A DNA stretch of 59,216 bases from Butyrivibrio sp. (GTDB taxonomy: Bacteria; Bacillota; Clostridia; Lachnospirales; Lachnospiraceae): assembly GCA_017446685.1 (NCBI GenBank), contig JAFSQI010000125.1, positions 1 to 59,216 of the forward strand, read 5' to 3'. The position numbers and the translations under genes are program-made. Of this stretch, positions 33,614 to 43,439 are shown one piece after another. Position 1 is the first letter of the stretch; each line of letters begins with the position of its first letter. The notes under the pieces were generated by a model. That model worked only from the letters and a program-made list of their open reading frames with translations, made no database searches and had not been told where the DNA came from.

Positions 33614-34528
33614 TTAGTTATCCTTACACAATCTTGCTATTATTTTTTCAAGATCATCATTATTATAAAATTCTATTTCTATTTTTCCAATTCCCTCTCC
33701 CTTTGAAGATATCTCAACTTTTGTTCCAAGAGCTTGCTTGCACTTTTCTGCTACTTCACCATATACAGCTTCAACACTTGCATTTGTCTTAGGTGATTCT
33801 TTTTTCTTTTTTTCTTTTCCAAGATTTTTAACTAATTTCTCAGTTTCTCTTACACTAAGCTTTTCATCAAAAACTTTTTGTGCAAGTGTATACTGTTCTT
33901 CTTCATTTTCTATTGATATAAGAGCTCTTGCGTGTCCGGTAGTAATCTGTCCATCAATTACCATCTGTCTTACCTGTTCACATAACTTTAGTAGTCTCAG
34001 TGAATTGGTAATATATACCCTACTCTTTGATACTTTTTCAGCAACTTGATCCTGTGTGTATGAAAACTCATCTATAAGTTTCTTATAAGCTATTGCTTCT
34101 TCTATAGCATTTATATCTTCTCTTTGTGTGTTATCAATTATTGCAATCTCTGCAATTTCTCGTTCAGTTAGTTCTTTTATTATAACAGGAATTTCTTTTA
34201 GACCAGCTTTTTTGGCAGCTCTCCATCTTCTCTCTCCACCAACTATTTCATAGTGATCTTTTTTATCTGTTACTATTAATGGATTAACCACTCCAAATTG
34301 TTTAATTGAATCAGCTAGTTCCAAAAGAGAATCCTCATCAAATGTTTTTCTTGGCTGATTTCTGTTAGGTTCAATTTTTGTGATATTCACATTTATAACC
34401 TGACCATCGATTTGTTGCTCTACAGCCTTAGCTTCTTTTACTTTAGGACTTGTTGTGGTTGCAACTTTGGCAGGGATAATTGAATCAAGTCCTTTACCAA
34501 GTCCTCGTTTTACATTTTTTGTTGCCAT
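33614..34528 (-). CDS. parB: Chromosome-partitioning CTPase ParB (Spo0J)
   Basis: This 304-residue protein binds parS and spreads as a CTP-dependent clamp. RGLGKGLDSIIP opens the protein. The ParB/Srx domain with the CTP-binding GGERRWRAAK motif lies near 95-105, followed by the helix-turn-helix (YTQDQVAEKVSKSRVYITNSLRLL) and a C-terminal dimerisation region. The start at 34528 has GAGGAG upstream; the frame extends 11 codons further. A degenerate parS lies in the gap to parA, and two perfect sites lie upstream of parA. Confidence 0.97.
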   Translation of the reverse strand: MATKNVKRGLGKGLDSIIPAKVATTTSPKVKEAKAVEQQIDGQVINVNITKIEPNRNQPRKTFDEDSLLELADSIKQFGVVNPLIVTDKKDHYEIVGGERRWRAAKKAGLKEIPVIIKELTEREIAEIAIIDNTQREDINAIEEAIAYKKLIDEFSYTQDQVAEKVSKSRVYITNSLRLLKLCEQVRQMVIDGQITTGHARALISIENEEEQYTLAQKVFDEKLSVRETEKLVKNLGKEKKKKESPKTNASVEAVYGEVAEKCKQALGTKVEISSKGEGIGKIEIEFYNNDDLEKIIARLCKDN

Positions 34529-34604
34529 TACTTTCTCCTCTATATATTTAGAAATTCTCACATTTTCATTTATTTTTTACACTAATAGTAATTGTATAAA
34601 TGTT

Positions 34605-34620
34605 GTTTTCACGTGAAAAA
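34605..34620. promoter_or_regulatory. Degenerate parS site between parA and parB
   Basis: GTTTTCACGTGAAAAA keeps the central 12-bp palindrome TTTCACGTGAAA of parS but departs from the consensus at three outer positions (13 of 16 match). It could be a weak ParB site that helps autoregulate parB. Confidence 0.55.
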
Positions 34621-34629
34621 ATCTAAGTT

Positions 34630-35397
34630 TTAATCAAATTCTCTTTCAATCACTTCTTCTGCTAATAATTTATATGCTTCTGCTCCTGCTGATTTTGGCT
34701 CATATATATTTATTGGTAAACCGTAACTAGGAGCCTCTGCTAATCTTATATTTCTCGGAATGATTGTTTTATAAACATTTTCTTTTAAATGTTCTTTTAC
34801 ATTTTCTACTACCTGTAATGATAGATTTGTTCTGGAATCAAACATAGTAAATACTACTCCTTCCATTTCCAAATCTGGATTAAGTCTTTCTTTTACTAAA
34901 TTCACTGTATGTACTAACTGGCTTAATCCTTCCAAAGCATAATACTCACATTGAATTGGTACAAGAACTGTATCAGCCGTGGTCATTGCATTAACAGTCA
35001 ACATACTAAGTGATGGTGGACAATCAATTATAATAAAATCATATTTATCTTTAACTTTGTTTATTGCATTTTTTAAAATATACTCTTTTTGTTCAACATC
35101 TATAAGTTCTATCTCTACAGCAGCAAGATTTACATTAGATGGTATGATATCAAGATTTTCAAAAGCTTCATTGTGAATTACTTCTTCAATCTCAGACTCT
35201 CCTATCATTAACTCATATATTGTATTTTCTATTTCATTTTTATCAAGTCCTAATCCGCTTGTTGTATTTCCCTGAGGATCAGTGTCTATAACAAGAACTT
35301 TTTTTCCTTTTTCTGCTAAAGATGCTGATAAATTTATTGATGTTGTTGTTTTTCCAACTCCACCCTTTTGATTAGCGATTGCAATAACTCTACCCAT
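34630..35397 (-). CDS. parA: Chromosome-partitioning ATPase ParA (Soj)
   Basis: This 255-residue Walker-type ATPase has the deviant Walker A KGGVGKTT at 11-18, the second phosphate motif VLVIDTDPQGN and Walker B FIIIDCPPSL. It binds DNA non-specifically and works with ParB in origin segregation and, in B. subtilis, control of DnaA. AGGGGAGAG precedes the ATG. It is upstream of parB by 101 bases. Confidence 0.97.
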   Translation of the reverse strand: MGRVIAIANQKGGVGKTTTSINLSASLAEKGKKVLVIDTDPQGNTTSGLGLDKNEIENTIYELMIGESEIEEVIHNEAFENLDIIPSNVNLAAVEIELIDVEQKEYILKNAINKVKDKYDFIIIDCPPSLSMLTVNAMTTADTVLVPIQCEYYALEGLSQLVHTVNLVKERLNPDLEMEGVVFTMFDSRTNLSLQVVENVKEHLKENVYKTIIPRNIRLAEAPSYGLPINIYEPKSAGAEAYKLLAEEVIEREFD

Positions 35398-35569
35398 TTT
35401 TCTCTCCCCTTTATAAACGCACTAATATGATTTTATCACAAATCATCATTTATAGTTTGTTTTTTTAAGTCAGGTATTTGTTTTTTGTTTAATAATCATT
35501 AATATTTTTATATATTTATATATACACATTCAACCAAAATTTCTTAAATATATCAATTTTCTATAATTC

Positions 35570-35687
35570 ATGACTTCTTGTGGGCAAAAGCGGAAATTTT
35601 CCGCAAGAATCTTGCTTTGCTAGATACGCTTTCATCTAAAGATGAAAGCTAGTCCAGTACGGTTTATGTTTTTCTGAGGAAAAAAAA
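35570..35687 (+). repeat. Structured 118-bp repeat, copy 1
   Basis: Read on the plus strand it has four successive stem-loops: CTTGTGGG/TCCGCAAG, ATCTTGC/GCTAGAT, CTTTCATC-TAAA-GATGAAAG, and TTTTTC-TGAG-GAAAAA. A conserved unpaired stretch AGCTAGTCCAGTACGG lies before the last hairpin. Copy 2 is at 59086-59201 in the opposite orientation, with about 90% identity by eye. Differences in stems are mostly G-C to G-U changes, so the fold is retained. Confidence 0.9.
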
Positions 35688-36177
35688 CTATACTTATTAT
35701 TTTTAATTGATATATATTCTTTTAGTCCAATATTTACCTTCTGCTAAATCAATTTTTATTAATACTCATAGCATAATGTTTTTAAATTGGTTGTACCATT
35801 AAACTGTTCCAATATAACATATTCATGCCTATTAAATTATTATAATATTTTTCTGATTTCAAAACATTTTTGCTAATAGTACACTATTTCAATAGTTATA
35901 CAATTTGTATTTGAACTATGAATGGAATCACTGTTACTATTTAGGTGAAAATTTTACTCACTATGCATCTATTTTATTAAGATATGATGCAGAATCAAGT
36001 ATTATTTTCTATAAACACCTTTTTAAAACTTTTTTATTTTAATGATATAAAAAATTGAGCTATGATTGATTTTTACATTTCACTACATCTTGTATTAAAG
36101 AATTGTTATATTTTCAAACACAATTTTGTCTATTATCTATGTTTCACGCCATCTCTATACTATATTTAGTATCAATA

Positions 36178-36193
36178 TGTTTCACGTGAAACA
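36178..36193. promoter_or_regulatory. parS site 1
   Basis: TGTTTCACGTGAAACA is the exact 16-bp ParB-binding consensus of Firmicutes. It lies about 7 kb from oriC and between rsmG and parA. Confidence 0.97.
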
Positions 36194-36226
36194 ATTCTTT
36201 GTACTTATAATTGTATCAAATAGTAA

Positions 36227-36242
36227 TGTTTCACGTGAAACA
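36227..36242. promoter_or_regulatory. parS site 2
   Basis: A second exact TGTTTCACGTGAAACA lies 49 bases from site 1, just past the rsmG stop codon. Paired sites should increase ParB loading. Confidence 0.97.
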
Positions 36243-36276
36243 TTTAAATATACCAAATAAACAAACACAAGATATA

Positions 36277-37017
36277 TTATTGAAGAGGTTGTCTTGATGG
36301 AACTCCTGCTTTACGAGGATATTTTTTTGAAGTAGATTCTTTTTTATCAATTATACAAATAGTTCTATTTACATTCGTATCGGGTAACACAAATTCATTA
36401 GAAGAAGAAATTTTACCGCCTAGTAAATGTATAGCACCTTTTGCATTATTTAATTCAGTCGATGCTTTTTCACTTTTATATGCAATAAATTTACCACCAA
36501 CTTTAACATATGGAAGACAATATTCGGATAAAGTAGACATATTGGCAACTGCTCTAGAAACTGCAATATCAAACTGTTCTCTCATTGATTCAGGTTTAGT
36601 GGAAGCAAAATCTTCTGCTCTACCATGAACAGTAATGATAGAACCAATAGAATTAAGATTCAAATCATCAATCACGGTATTTAAAAATTTCAGTCTCTTA
36701 TTTAAAGAATCAAATAAAGTAACATGTAACTGAGGAAAAACAATTTTCAAAGGAATACCCGGAAAGCCAGCTCCTGTACCAATATCAATTAGACTATAAT
36801 CTTCTTTAGAAAAATCAAAAAACTTGAAAGCAGAAATACTATCTACAAAATGAAGATTACATACATCTTCAAAATCTGTAATGGCAGTAAGATTCATTAC
36901 CTCATTCCACTTTACTAATAATTCATAATATGTATTAAACTGTGATAATTGATCATCAGATAACTCTATACCAAAATATGAAAAATGCTCAATCATATTT
37001 TTATATTTATTTCTCAT
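36277..37017 (-). CDS. rsmG: 16S rRNA (guanine527-N7)-methyltransferase
   Basis: This 246-residue SAM-dependent enzyme makes m7G527 in 16S rRNA. The SAM-binding motif [15 protein letters not shown] (about 80-94), [13 protein letters not shown] and the [16 protein letters not shown] region are diagnostic. Loss in other bacteria gives low-level streptomycin resistance. It overlaps the end of mnmG by 11 bases and is translationally coupled to it. Confidence 0.96.
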   Translation of the reverse strand: MRNKYKNMIEHFSYFGIELSDDQLSQFNTYYELLVKWNEVMNLTAITDFEDVCNLHFVDSISAFKFFDFSKEDYSLIDIGTGAGFPGIPLKIVFPQLHVTLFDSLNKRLKFLNTVIDDLNLNSIGSIITVHGRAEDFASTKPESMREQFDIAVSRAVANMSTLSEYCLPYVKVGGKFIAYKSEKASTELNNAKGAIHLLGGKISSSNEFVLPDTNVNRTICIIDKKESTSKKYPRKAGVPSRQPLQ

Positions 37018-38935
37018 TGTTTTGACCTCTATATAATGAATCTAAATAAATAATAAGAACTGAAATATCAGCAGGATTTACTCCACCAATTCTCGAAGCC
37101 TGACCAATATTTGTCGGACTAAATTTTTTTAATTTTTGTCTTGCTTCTAGTCTTAAACTGGAAACATCATCATAATCTATATCAGAAGGAATCATTTTCT
37201 TTTCAAGTTTTTTGAATTGCTCAACTTGTCTTTCCTGTCTATTAATATAGCCTTCATATCTGATAGTAATTTCAACCTGTTCAATAACATCATCAGGAAG
37301 TACAACTCTCTTCTCATCTATGTCTTTTAAAGCTTCGTATGAAAATTCGGGTCTACAAATAAGTTCAGCCAATGAAGTAGCTGTTTTTAAAGGTGAACTA
37401 TTATGCTCCTGCATAAATTTCTGAATAGTAGGATTAGCACCAACTGTAGTAGATTTTAATCTTGCTACTTCATTATTAATAAGCTCGATTTTTTGTAAAA
37501 GCTTATTGTAACGTTCATCATCAATTAAACCAACATCATGTCCTTTACCTCTTAAACGAATATCAGCATTATCCTGTCTAAGTAAAAGTCTATATTCTGC
37601 TCTGGAAGTCATCATTCTATAAGGTTCAAGATTTTCTTTAGTTACAAGATCATCAATAAGTACGCCAATATATCCCTCAGATCTATCAATATTTAAATAT
37701 GGTCTATTAAGTATTTGCATTGAGGCATTAATACCAGCATATAGACCTTGTGCAGCAGCCTCTTCATAACCACTACTACCGTTAAACTGACCTGCACTAA
37801 ATAATCCATGTATGTGCTTAATTTCTAAAGTTGGATTAAGTTGTCCAGGACAAAGACAATCATACTCAATAGCATAAGCATTTTTAACAATTCGACAATT
37901 TTCTAACCCAGGAACAGTTCTATACATAGCTATCTGCACATCCTCTGGTAAAGAAGATGACATTCCATCAATATATACTTCATTTGTATAAGTTCCCTCG
38001 GGCTCAACAAATACCTGATGCCTATCATGATCAGGAAACTTAACAACTTTATCTTCAATTGATGGGCAGTATCTCGGCCCTATACCTTCTATAATTCCAG
38101 CATAAATGGGTGATCTATCAATATTATTACGTATAATTTCATGTGTTTTTTCGTTTGTATATGTCAACCAACAGGAAACCTGATTTTTTTGAACATCATC
38201 TTTCTTTGTATCAAAAGAAAATGGAATAACAGGAGAATCACCAAATTGCTCAGACATTTTGGAATAATCAATTGTATTACCATCCATTCGGGCCGGAGTG
38301 CCGGTTTTAAATCTTCTAAGTTCAATTCCGGCTTTAATAAGAGAATCAGACAAATAATTAGAAGGTTGTAAACCATTAGGACCACTATAAGTAATTGCTT
38401 CACCGGTTAAACATCTACTTTTAAGATATGTTCCAGTACAAAGAACTACAGCTTTAGCTTCATAAATAATTCCAGAAAATATTTTTACTCCTGTAATCTT
38501 TTTTTGATATCCATTACCTTTCAAATTATCAGGAGCATCTTCAAAAAGTATTTCTGAAACCTCAGCCTGTTTTATAAACAGATGATTCTGCTTTTCCAAA
38601 ACATTTCTCATCTGTTTTGAATACTCCATTTTATCAGCCTGACATCTTAAAGAATGAACTGCAGGGCCTTTTGAGGTATTAAGCATCTTGGACTGTAAAA
38701 AAGATTTATCAATATTTTTTCCCATTTCTCCGCCAAGTGCATCTATTTCTCTAACAAGATGCCCCTTTGAAGAACCACCAATATGTGGATTACATGGCAT
38801 GAATGCAATATTATCAGCACTCATAGTAAAAATAACAGTTTCAAGTCCAAGTCTTGCACAAGCTAAAGCTGCTTCACAACCTGCATGACCAGCACCAATT
38901 ACAGCAACATCAAATTTTTCTCTAATATCAATCAT
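37007..38935 (-). CDS. mnmG: tRNA uridine-34 carboxymethylaminomethyl modification enzyme MnmG
   Basis: This 642-residue FAD enzyme works with MnmE to modify U34 of tRNAs. The FAD-binding [17 protein letters not shown] is at about 14-30, followed by [21 protein letters not shown] and RFKTGTPAR. The C-terminal helical domain that contacts MnmE ends [22 protein letters not shown]. Length is typical. It starts 2 bases after mnmE. Confidence 0.97.
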   Translation of the reverse strand: MIDIREKFDVAVIGAGHAGCEAALACARLGLETVIFTMSADNIAFMPCNPHIGGSSKGHLVREIDALGGEMGKNIDKSFLQSKMLNTSKGPAVHSLRCQADKMEYSKQMRNVLEKQNHLFIKQAEVSEILFEDAPDNLKGNGYQKKITGVKIFSGIIYEAKAVVLCTGTYLKSRCLTGEAITYSGPNGLQPSNYLSDSLIKAGIELRRFKTGTPARMDGNTIDYSKMSEQFGDSPVIPFSFDTKKDDVQKNQVSCWLTYTNEKTHEIIRNNIDRSPIYAGIIEGIGPRYCPSIEDKVVKFPDHDRHQVFVEPEGTYTNEVYIDGMSSSLPEDVQIAMYRTVPGLENCRIVKNAYAIEYDCLCPGQLNPTLEIKHIHGLFSAGQFNGSSGYEEAAAQGLYAGINASMQILNRPYLNIDRSEGYIGVLIDDLVTKENLEPYRMMTSRAEYRLLLRQDNADIRLRGKGHDVGLIDDERYNKLLQKIELINNEVARLKSTTVGANPTIQKFMQEHNSSPLKTATSLAELICRPEFSYEALKDIDEKRVVLPDDVIEQVEITIRYEGYINRQERQVEQFKKLEKKMIPSDIDYDDVSSLRLEARQKLKKFSPTNIGQASRIGGVNPADISVLIIYLDSLYRGQNNEK

Positions 38936-38937
38936 AA

Positions 38938-40374
38938 TTATTTACCCATACAAAATTTTGAAAATATTTCTTCGGCAAGATCGTCACCTATTTCTTCACC
39001 AATAATCTCACCAAGTGAAGTATATGCTGAAGTTAAATCAACAGTATAAAAATCTTCCGAAAGACCTGAATCAATACTATTAATAACAAGCTTTAAACTT
39101 TCTAAAGTCTTCAATAATAATTCTTTATGTCTAAGATTAGTAATATAAACTTCTCTTTTAGGTACAATCTCTCCATTAAAAAATAAATCTGATACAGCCT
39201 CTTTAAGATTTTCAAGACCGTCTCCTTTAAGCATTGAAGTTCTAATGATAGGAAAATACTCATTTGAGACTTCTGAAAACAGCATACGAACAATATCGTT
39301 TGATATTTTATTTTTATCTTCTATATCATCCTTATTAAGGAGAACGATAGTCTTTTTATTACGACATAAAGAAATTATTTCTTTATCTTCATCATCAATA
39401 TTGGAAGTAGAATCAAGAATATAAAGAATCAAATCAGCTTCCATTACTTTTGCCTTAGCTCTATCAACACCTATTTTCTCGATAACATCATTAGTATTTC
39501 TAATGCCGGCAGTATCAATTACATGTAAGACAATATCACCAAGTCTTACTGTTTCTTCTATAATATCTCTTGTAGTTCCGGCAATATCAGTTACTATTGC
39601 TCTCTCACTTCCAGTCAACGCATTTAATAAAGAACTTTTTCCAGCATTAGGTTTGCCTACAATAACAGTTTTAATTCCATTTTTTCTGATTAAACCTTCA
39701 TCAGCAGTACTTAATAAAACTTCTATATCTGAAATAATATCATTCAATATCTTTTTTAATTTATCATTATTTCCATCAAGATCATAATTCTCAGGATCAT
39801 CGAGTGCAGATTCTATAAAAGCCATCTGATATAGAATCTTTTCACGATAAGATTTTATTTTTTTTAAAATTTTTCCTCGAAGCTGATTTCGTGAACTTTC
39901 AAGAGCAAAATTATTTTGAGCACTAATAACATCCATAATTGCTTCAGCCTGAGTAAGATCAATTCTTCCATTTAAAAAAGCTCTTTTTGTAAATTCACCA
40001 GGTTCAGCCAATCTGCAACCATTCTCAATTAACAGATTTAAAATCTGATTCATGACCAGCATACCACCATGTGAATTAATCTCGATTACATCTTCCTTTG
40101 TATAACTATGAGGAGCTTTCATATATGAAATCATAATCTCATCAATTATTTTATCATCAGGTTTTTTTCGCTCATCACAAATATAACCATAAACAATAGA
40201 ATTAGGTTTATGACTCTTTAAATTATGAACCATACCTGCAGAACAATAAATTTTATCACAAATATCAACCGCTTCATTACCACTGACTCTAATAATACCA
40301 ATTCCAGCATCGGACATTGCAGTTGCAATTGCGCAAATAGTATCACCACTATAATTATTAAAAACATTACCCAT
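38938..40374 (-). CDS. mnmE: tRNA modification GTPase MnmE
   Basis: This 478-residue GTPase has an N-terminal folate-binding domain (about 1-120), a helical domain and an inserted G domain with G1 GKPNAGKS (240-247), [13 protein letters not shown] and LNKDD. The C-terminal FCMGK carries the catalytic Cys in the position of the usual CIGK. The start at 40374 is an ATG four codons inside a TTG-initiated reading and has a weak GGTG before it. It is followed directly by mnmG. Confidence 0.97.
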   Translation of the reverse strand: MGNVFNNYSGDTICAIATAMSDAGIGIIRVSGNEAVDICDKIYCSAGMVHNLKSHKPNSIVYGYICDERKKPDDKIIDEIMISYMKAPHSYTKEDVIEINSHGGMLVMNQILNLLIENGCRLAEPGEFTKRAFLNGRIDLTQAEAIMDVISAQNNFALESSRNQLRGKILKKIKSYREKILYQMAFIESALDDPENYDLDGNNDKLKKILNDIISDIEVLLSTADEGLIRKNGIKTVIVGKPNAGKSSLLNALTGSERAIVTDIAGTTRDIIEETVRLGDIVLHVIDTAGIRNTNDVIEKIGVDRAKAKVMEADLILYILDSTSNIDDEDKEIISLCRNKKTIVLLNKDDIEDKNKISNDIVRMLFSEVSNEYFPIIRTSMLKGDGLENLKEAVSDLFFNGEIVPKREVYITNLRHKELLLKTLESLKLVINSIDSGLSEDFYTVDLTSAYTSLGEIIGEEIGDDLAEEIFSKFCMGK

Positions 40375-40425
40375 AGTTATCACCAAAAAAATTATTATTA
40401 TAATTTACAGATTAACATAATGAAA

Positions 40426-40449
40426 CCCCTTGGGCAATCACTCAAGGGG
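40426..40449 (-). terminator. Hairpin between jag and mnmE
   Basis: CCCCTTG pairs with CAAGGGG (7 bp, 10-base loop), followed on the minus strand by GTTTC only. It is probably a partial terminator or mRNA stabiliser between the two operon segments. Confidence 0.5.
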
Positions 40450-40482
40450 CTTTAAAAATATTTTAATAAAACTTCAATACAA

Positions 40483-41226
40483 TTACTTCTTTAAAGTAAC
40501 TACTACTCTTCTGAAAGGTTCATCACCTTCACTGTGAGTTGTAACATATCTATCATTCTGAAGAGCAGAATGAATAATTCGTCTTTCATAAGGATTCATT
40601 GGCTCAAGTGCAACTGACTGTCTTGTTTTTCTTACTTTATAAGAAATGTTTTTAGCAAGATTTTCAAGAGTAGCTTTTCTACGCTCTCTATAATTCTCAG
40701 TATCAACCTTTACATGAATATAGTCATTAGAATCTCTGTTAACTACAAGTGAAATAAGATACTGAAGAGAATCCAGGGTCTGTCCTCTCTTACCAATTAA
40801 AACTCCCATCTCAGCTCCACTAAGTTCAACATCAAGAATATTATCATTGCTGTTAAACTTAGAATTAATGGTAACATCCATATTCATGGCACCAAATACA
40901 TCTTTAAGAAAATCATCAGCTTTCTTAACAAATTCATCACCATTAACAATATTTACTTTTTTGTCAGCTTTATCTTCCTGATTGTCATCATTAGTTTTAA
41001 CTTCAGAAACTACTTTTTCCTCAACAGCAGATTCAGAAATATCACTAACTATATCTTCCTTTACACGAGCCTTAATAACAGCAGGCTTAGCATTAATACC
41101 AAGAAATCCGGAAGAACCATTTGAAATAATTTCATATTCCAATCTATCGCTGGTAACCATAAGAGATTCACAAGCTTCTGTTATAGCATCATCCACATTT
41201 TTTGCTGTAAACTCACGAAATTCCAT
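40483..41226 (-). CDS. jag: RNA-binding protein Jag/KhpB
   Basis: This 247-residue protein has a Jag-N domain (1-50, with the SSGFLGI signature), an acidic linker (about 60-95), a KH domain around GVLIGKRGQTLDSLQYL (about 155-172) and an R3H domain with ERRIIHSAL (near 222). KhpB binds many small RNAs and mRNAs and influences cell division and elongation. It lies 25 bases downstream of yidC, its usual partner (SpoIIIJ-associated protein). Confidence 0.95.
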   Translation of the reverse strand: MEFREFTAKNVDDAITEACESLMVTSDRLEYEIISNGSSGFLGINAKPAVIKARVKEDIVSDISESAVEEKVVSEVKTNDDNQEDKADKKVNIVNGDEFVKKADDFLKDVFGAMNMDVTINSKFNSNDNILDVELSGAEMGVLIGKRGQTLDSLQYLISLVVNRDSNDYIHVKVDTENYRERRKATLENLAKNISYKVRKTRQSVALEPMNPYERRIIHSALQNDRYVTTHSEGDEPFRRVVVTLKK

Positions 41227-41250
41227 TTTATCCTCCCATAAAAAATACCA

Positions 41251-42561
41251 TTATTCTCTACTATTGTTCTCATTAAAATCTTTAACCATATTAGCTTTTG
41301 CTAAAAGAGAATCTTTACGAATATTATTCTTCTCATAAACTGCCCTGGATTTAGCAATTTTCTCATCTACATCATTACTAATAACAGGAGAACTTTTTGA
41401 AACACTGCTAATATTACGTGTAGACATATTAGCATACATATTCATATTTGGAGATGACTTCATCTTCTCCATTTTCTTTTTATATTTCTCAGTATTTTTA
41501 GCAATCTCTGCATCAATATCAGAATTATCAATATGCTTATTAATTGCAATCTGCTGAATTGATCTGATTACAGCACCTGCAATCCAATAACAACCCATAC
41601 CTGCAGGAAGACTCAAACAGAAAAATGCTGACATAATCGGCATCATAATATTCATAGTCTTCATAGACTGCTGCATCTGAGCAGCAGGATCATCCGGATC
41701 AATCTTACCATTATTAGTTGTCTGCTGAGGCATAAGCTTTGTATTGATCCACTGTGTAAACGCAGCAAGGAATGGAACCATTACTCCACCGATAAGAAGA
41801 AGGAAATTCTTATCAGCAAAAGCTGTCTGGATCATATACATAGGGCTATCACCGATATTCAGTCCCAGAAAAGAATTGAACTGATTAAGTGCATTATGAG
41901 TCTGGTCAATTGAAGAAGAAAGGTTTGTAAACTTCTCAGAAAGACTTGCCCAATCAGCAGTTGATGCCTTATTAAGTACATCAATATATGTATTTTCTAC
42001 ATATGAAGAATTGCCAGAAGTAAAGGCTTCATTGGAAAACTGACCTGCATATGCTGACGCACTCTTAAGTGTGCTTATAAATTCAGCGGCACCTTCTGTA
42101 TTTCTAAGTTCTTCAACAAGAGGATAAAAAGCATTTCTAACTATTGTAACGTAAGCAGGAATAGAATAAATTACACGATAAAGAGCAAAAAGAATAGGCA
42201 TCTGAATAATAAGCTGAAGACAGCTACCAGCCTGAGATACACCATACTTTGCATAAAGCTCTTTTGTTTCAGCCTGCATCGCAAGCATAGAATCGTTATC
42301 TTTTTTTCCTTTATATTTATCCTGAATAGCTTTAAGTTCAGGACTCATCTTAGATTGAAGTTTTGAAAATTTCTGCTGCTTATAAGTTAAAGGTAAAAGA
42401 CATAAATAAATTACAATTGTAAAAATTATAATAGCAAGACCAATATTAGGAATTCCTATAGAATTTAAAATATTAAAAATTCCATTCATCAAGTGACCTA
42501 AAAGCCACGCAACAGGTCCAACAATCTTGCCACCATATTGTGTCAACAAAACTCCTGTCAA
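41251..42561 (-). CDS. yidC: Membrane protein insertase YidC
   Basis: This 436-residue insertase has the conserved core KMSPELKAIQDKYKGKK, the substrate groove segment LIIQMPILFALYRVIY and the final LPAGMGCYWIAGAVIR. A 100-residue loop between membrane segments (about 150-240) is longer than in B. subtilis SpoIIIJ, and the tail is charged. No lipobox is seen. The start appears to be TTG, preceded 6 bases upstream by GAGGAGG. It is 19 bases downstream of yidD. Confidence 0.95.
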   Translation of the reverse strand: MTGVLLTQYGGKIVGPVAWLLGHLMNGIFNILNSIGIPNIGLAIIIFTIVIYLCLLPLTYKQQKFSKLQSKMSPELKAIQDKYKGKKDNDSMLAMQAETKELYAKYGVSQAGSCLQLIIQMPILFALYRVIYSIPAYVTIVRNAFYPLVEELRNTEGAAEFISTLKSASAYAGQFSNEAFTSGNSSYVENTYIDVLNKASTADWASLSEKFTNLSSSIDQTHNALNQFNSFLGLNIGDSPMYMIQTAFADKNFLLLIGGVMVPFLAAFTQWINTKLMPQQTTNNGKIDPDDPAAQMQQSMKTMNIMMPIMSAFFCLSLPAGMGCYWIAGAVIRSIQQIAINKHIDNSDIDAEIAKNTEKYKKKMEKMKSSPNMNMYANMSTRNISSVSKSSPVISNDVDEKIAKSRAVYEKNNIRKDSLLAKANMVKDFNENNSRE

Positions 42562-42579
42562 ATTAAACCTCCTCTAAAC

Positions 42580-42789
42580 TCACGGAACAGGATCATAACC
42601 TCCACTTGAAAAAGGATTACATCTAAGTATCCTCCAAGCAGCTAAAAGTCCCCCTTTTAATGCCCCGTACTTTTCTATTGCTTCTAGTCCATACTCCGAA
42701 CATGTAGGAATATATGGACATTTTGTTCTCTTTAATGGAGACAAATATTTCCTATAAAATTTAATCAAAAAAATAAAAACATATTTCAT
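42580..42789 (-). CDS. yidD: Membrane protein insertion efficiency factor YidD
   Basis: This 69-residue amphipathic protein starts with [13 protein letters not shown] and contains the invariant [10 protein letters not shown] and RILRCNPF motifs with three cysteines. It assists YidC-dependent insertion. Its first codons overlap the rnpA stop by 4 bases (ATGA), so translation is coupled. Confidence 0.95.
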   Translation of the reverse strand: MKYVFIFLIKFYRKYLSPLKRTKCPYIPTCSEYGLEAIEKYGALKGGLLAAWRILRCNPFSSGGYDPVP

Positions 42790-43136
42790 TCCGTACCGCC
42801 ATTTTTTATTATGCGGGCCTTACCTGCCAGGCTAATAAGAGAATCTCTGATATCAAAAAAAGAAGCATCTCTTGCACAGGCTCTGGCAACGACTACTATG
42901 TCCAAACCACTATTGAACAAATCTTCCTGTAGTCGGTATGATTCGCGAACAAGTCTTGAAAATCTGTGCCTTACAACACTGTTCCCTACCTTTTTACTAC
43001 ATGATATCCCAAGTCTATTCTGAGAACTGTTATTTTTCCACACATACAACACAACATATTTATTGGCATAACTTTTACCATTCTCATAGACATTGCGAAA
43101 ATCATTTGTCTTTTTCATAGATTGTGAAAAAAGCAT
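42786..43136 (-). CDS. rnpA: Ribonuclease P protein component
   Basis: This 116-residue basic protein helps the RNase P RNA process the 5' ends of tRNAs. [22 protein letters not shown] is the signature RNR region (about 53-74). I chose the ATG at 43136, which has AAGGATG upstream. The frame runs on to 43184, but that extension would translate through the terminator hairpin after rpmH (43174-43198). Confidence 0.95.
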   Translation of the reverse strand: MLFSQSMKKTNDFRNVYENGKSYANKYVVLYVWKNNSSQNRLGISCSKKVGNSVVRHRFSRLVRESYRLQEDLFNSGLDIVVVARACARDASFFDIRDSLISLAGKARIIKNGGTE

Positions 43137-43173
43137 TTTTTCATCCTTATTAACAAAACGAAAACAGAAGAAA

Positions 43174-43198
43174 AAAGGCCACATTAATTGCGGCCTTT
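43174..43198 (-). terminator. Intrinsic terminator between rpmH and rnpA
   Basis: AAAGGCC pairs with GGCCTTT (7 bp, 11-base loop), followed by TTTTTTC on the minus strand. It starts 4 bases past the rpmH stop, so most rpmH transcripts should end here with only some continuing into rnpA. Confidence 0.85.
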
Positions 43199-43201
43199 AA
43201 A

Positions 43202-43336
43202 TCATGCTGATAATCTCTTTCTTCCCTTTGCTCTTCTAGCAGCAAGTACCTTTCTGCCGCCCTTAGTAGCCATTCTTGCTCTGAAGCCGTGAACTCTGGC
43301 TCTCTGGAGCTTATGAGGCTGAAATGTCATCTTCAT
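43202..43336 (-). CDS. rpmH: 50S ribosomal protein L34
   Basis: This 44-residue very basic protein ([18 protein letters not shown]..., ending GRKRLSA) matches L34 across its length. GGAGG lies about 10 bases before the ATG. It is the first gene left of the origin and has a strong promoter at 43410-43438. Confidence 0.98.
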   Translation of the reverse strand: MKMTFQPHKLQRARVHGFRARMATKGGRKVLAARRAKGRKRLSA

Positions 43337-43409
43337 AGTGGAAACACCTCCTTCTTATCGAAACTATAAAAGTATCTAATCAAATATTTTAATTGTGTGG
43401 AAAAAATCT

Positions 43410-43438
43410 TTATAATTATAATAAATAAAAAATGTCAA
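43410..43438 (-). promoter_or_regulatory. Promoter of rpmH
   Basis: On the minus strand TTGACA (43433-43438), 17 bases, then TTATAA (43410-43415). It gives a leader of about 65 bases before rpmH. Confidence 0.75.
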
Positions 43439-43439
43439 G

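Larger units (their letters stand above)
35398..36276. other. 879-base A/T-rich non-coding region with repeat and parS sites
   Basis: It lies between rsmG and parA, both on the minus strand. It contains the structured repeat (35570-35687), a long A/T-rich segment without features (about 35700-36130), a half parS (GTTTCACGCC near 36141) and two perfect parS sites. No credible gene was found. In relatives rsmG and parA are often adjacent, so this spacer looks expanded. Confidence 0.7.

Noticed and set aside
35640-35665. Resemblance of GATGAAAGCTAGTCCAGTACGG to the GGCTAGTCCG part of tracrRNA
   Set aside because: No CRISPR array, cas gene or complementary repeat is in the window; the match is short.
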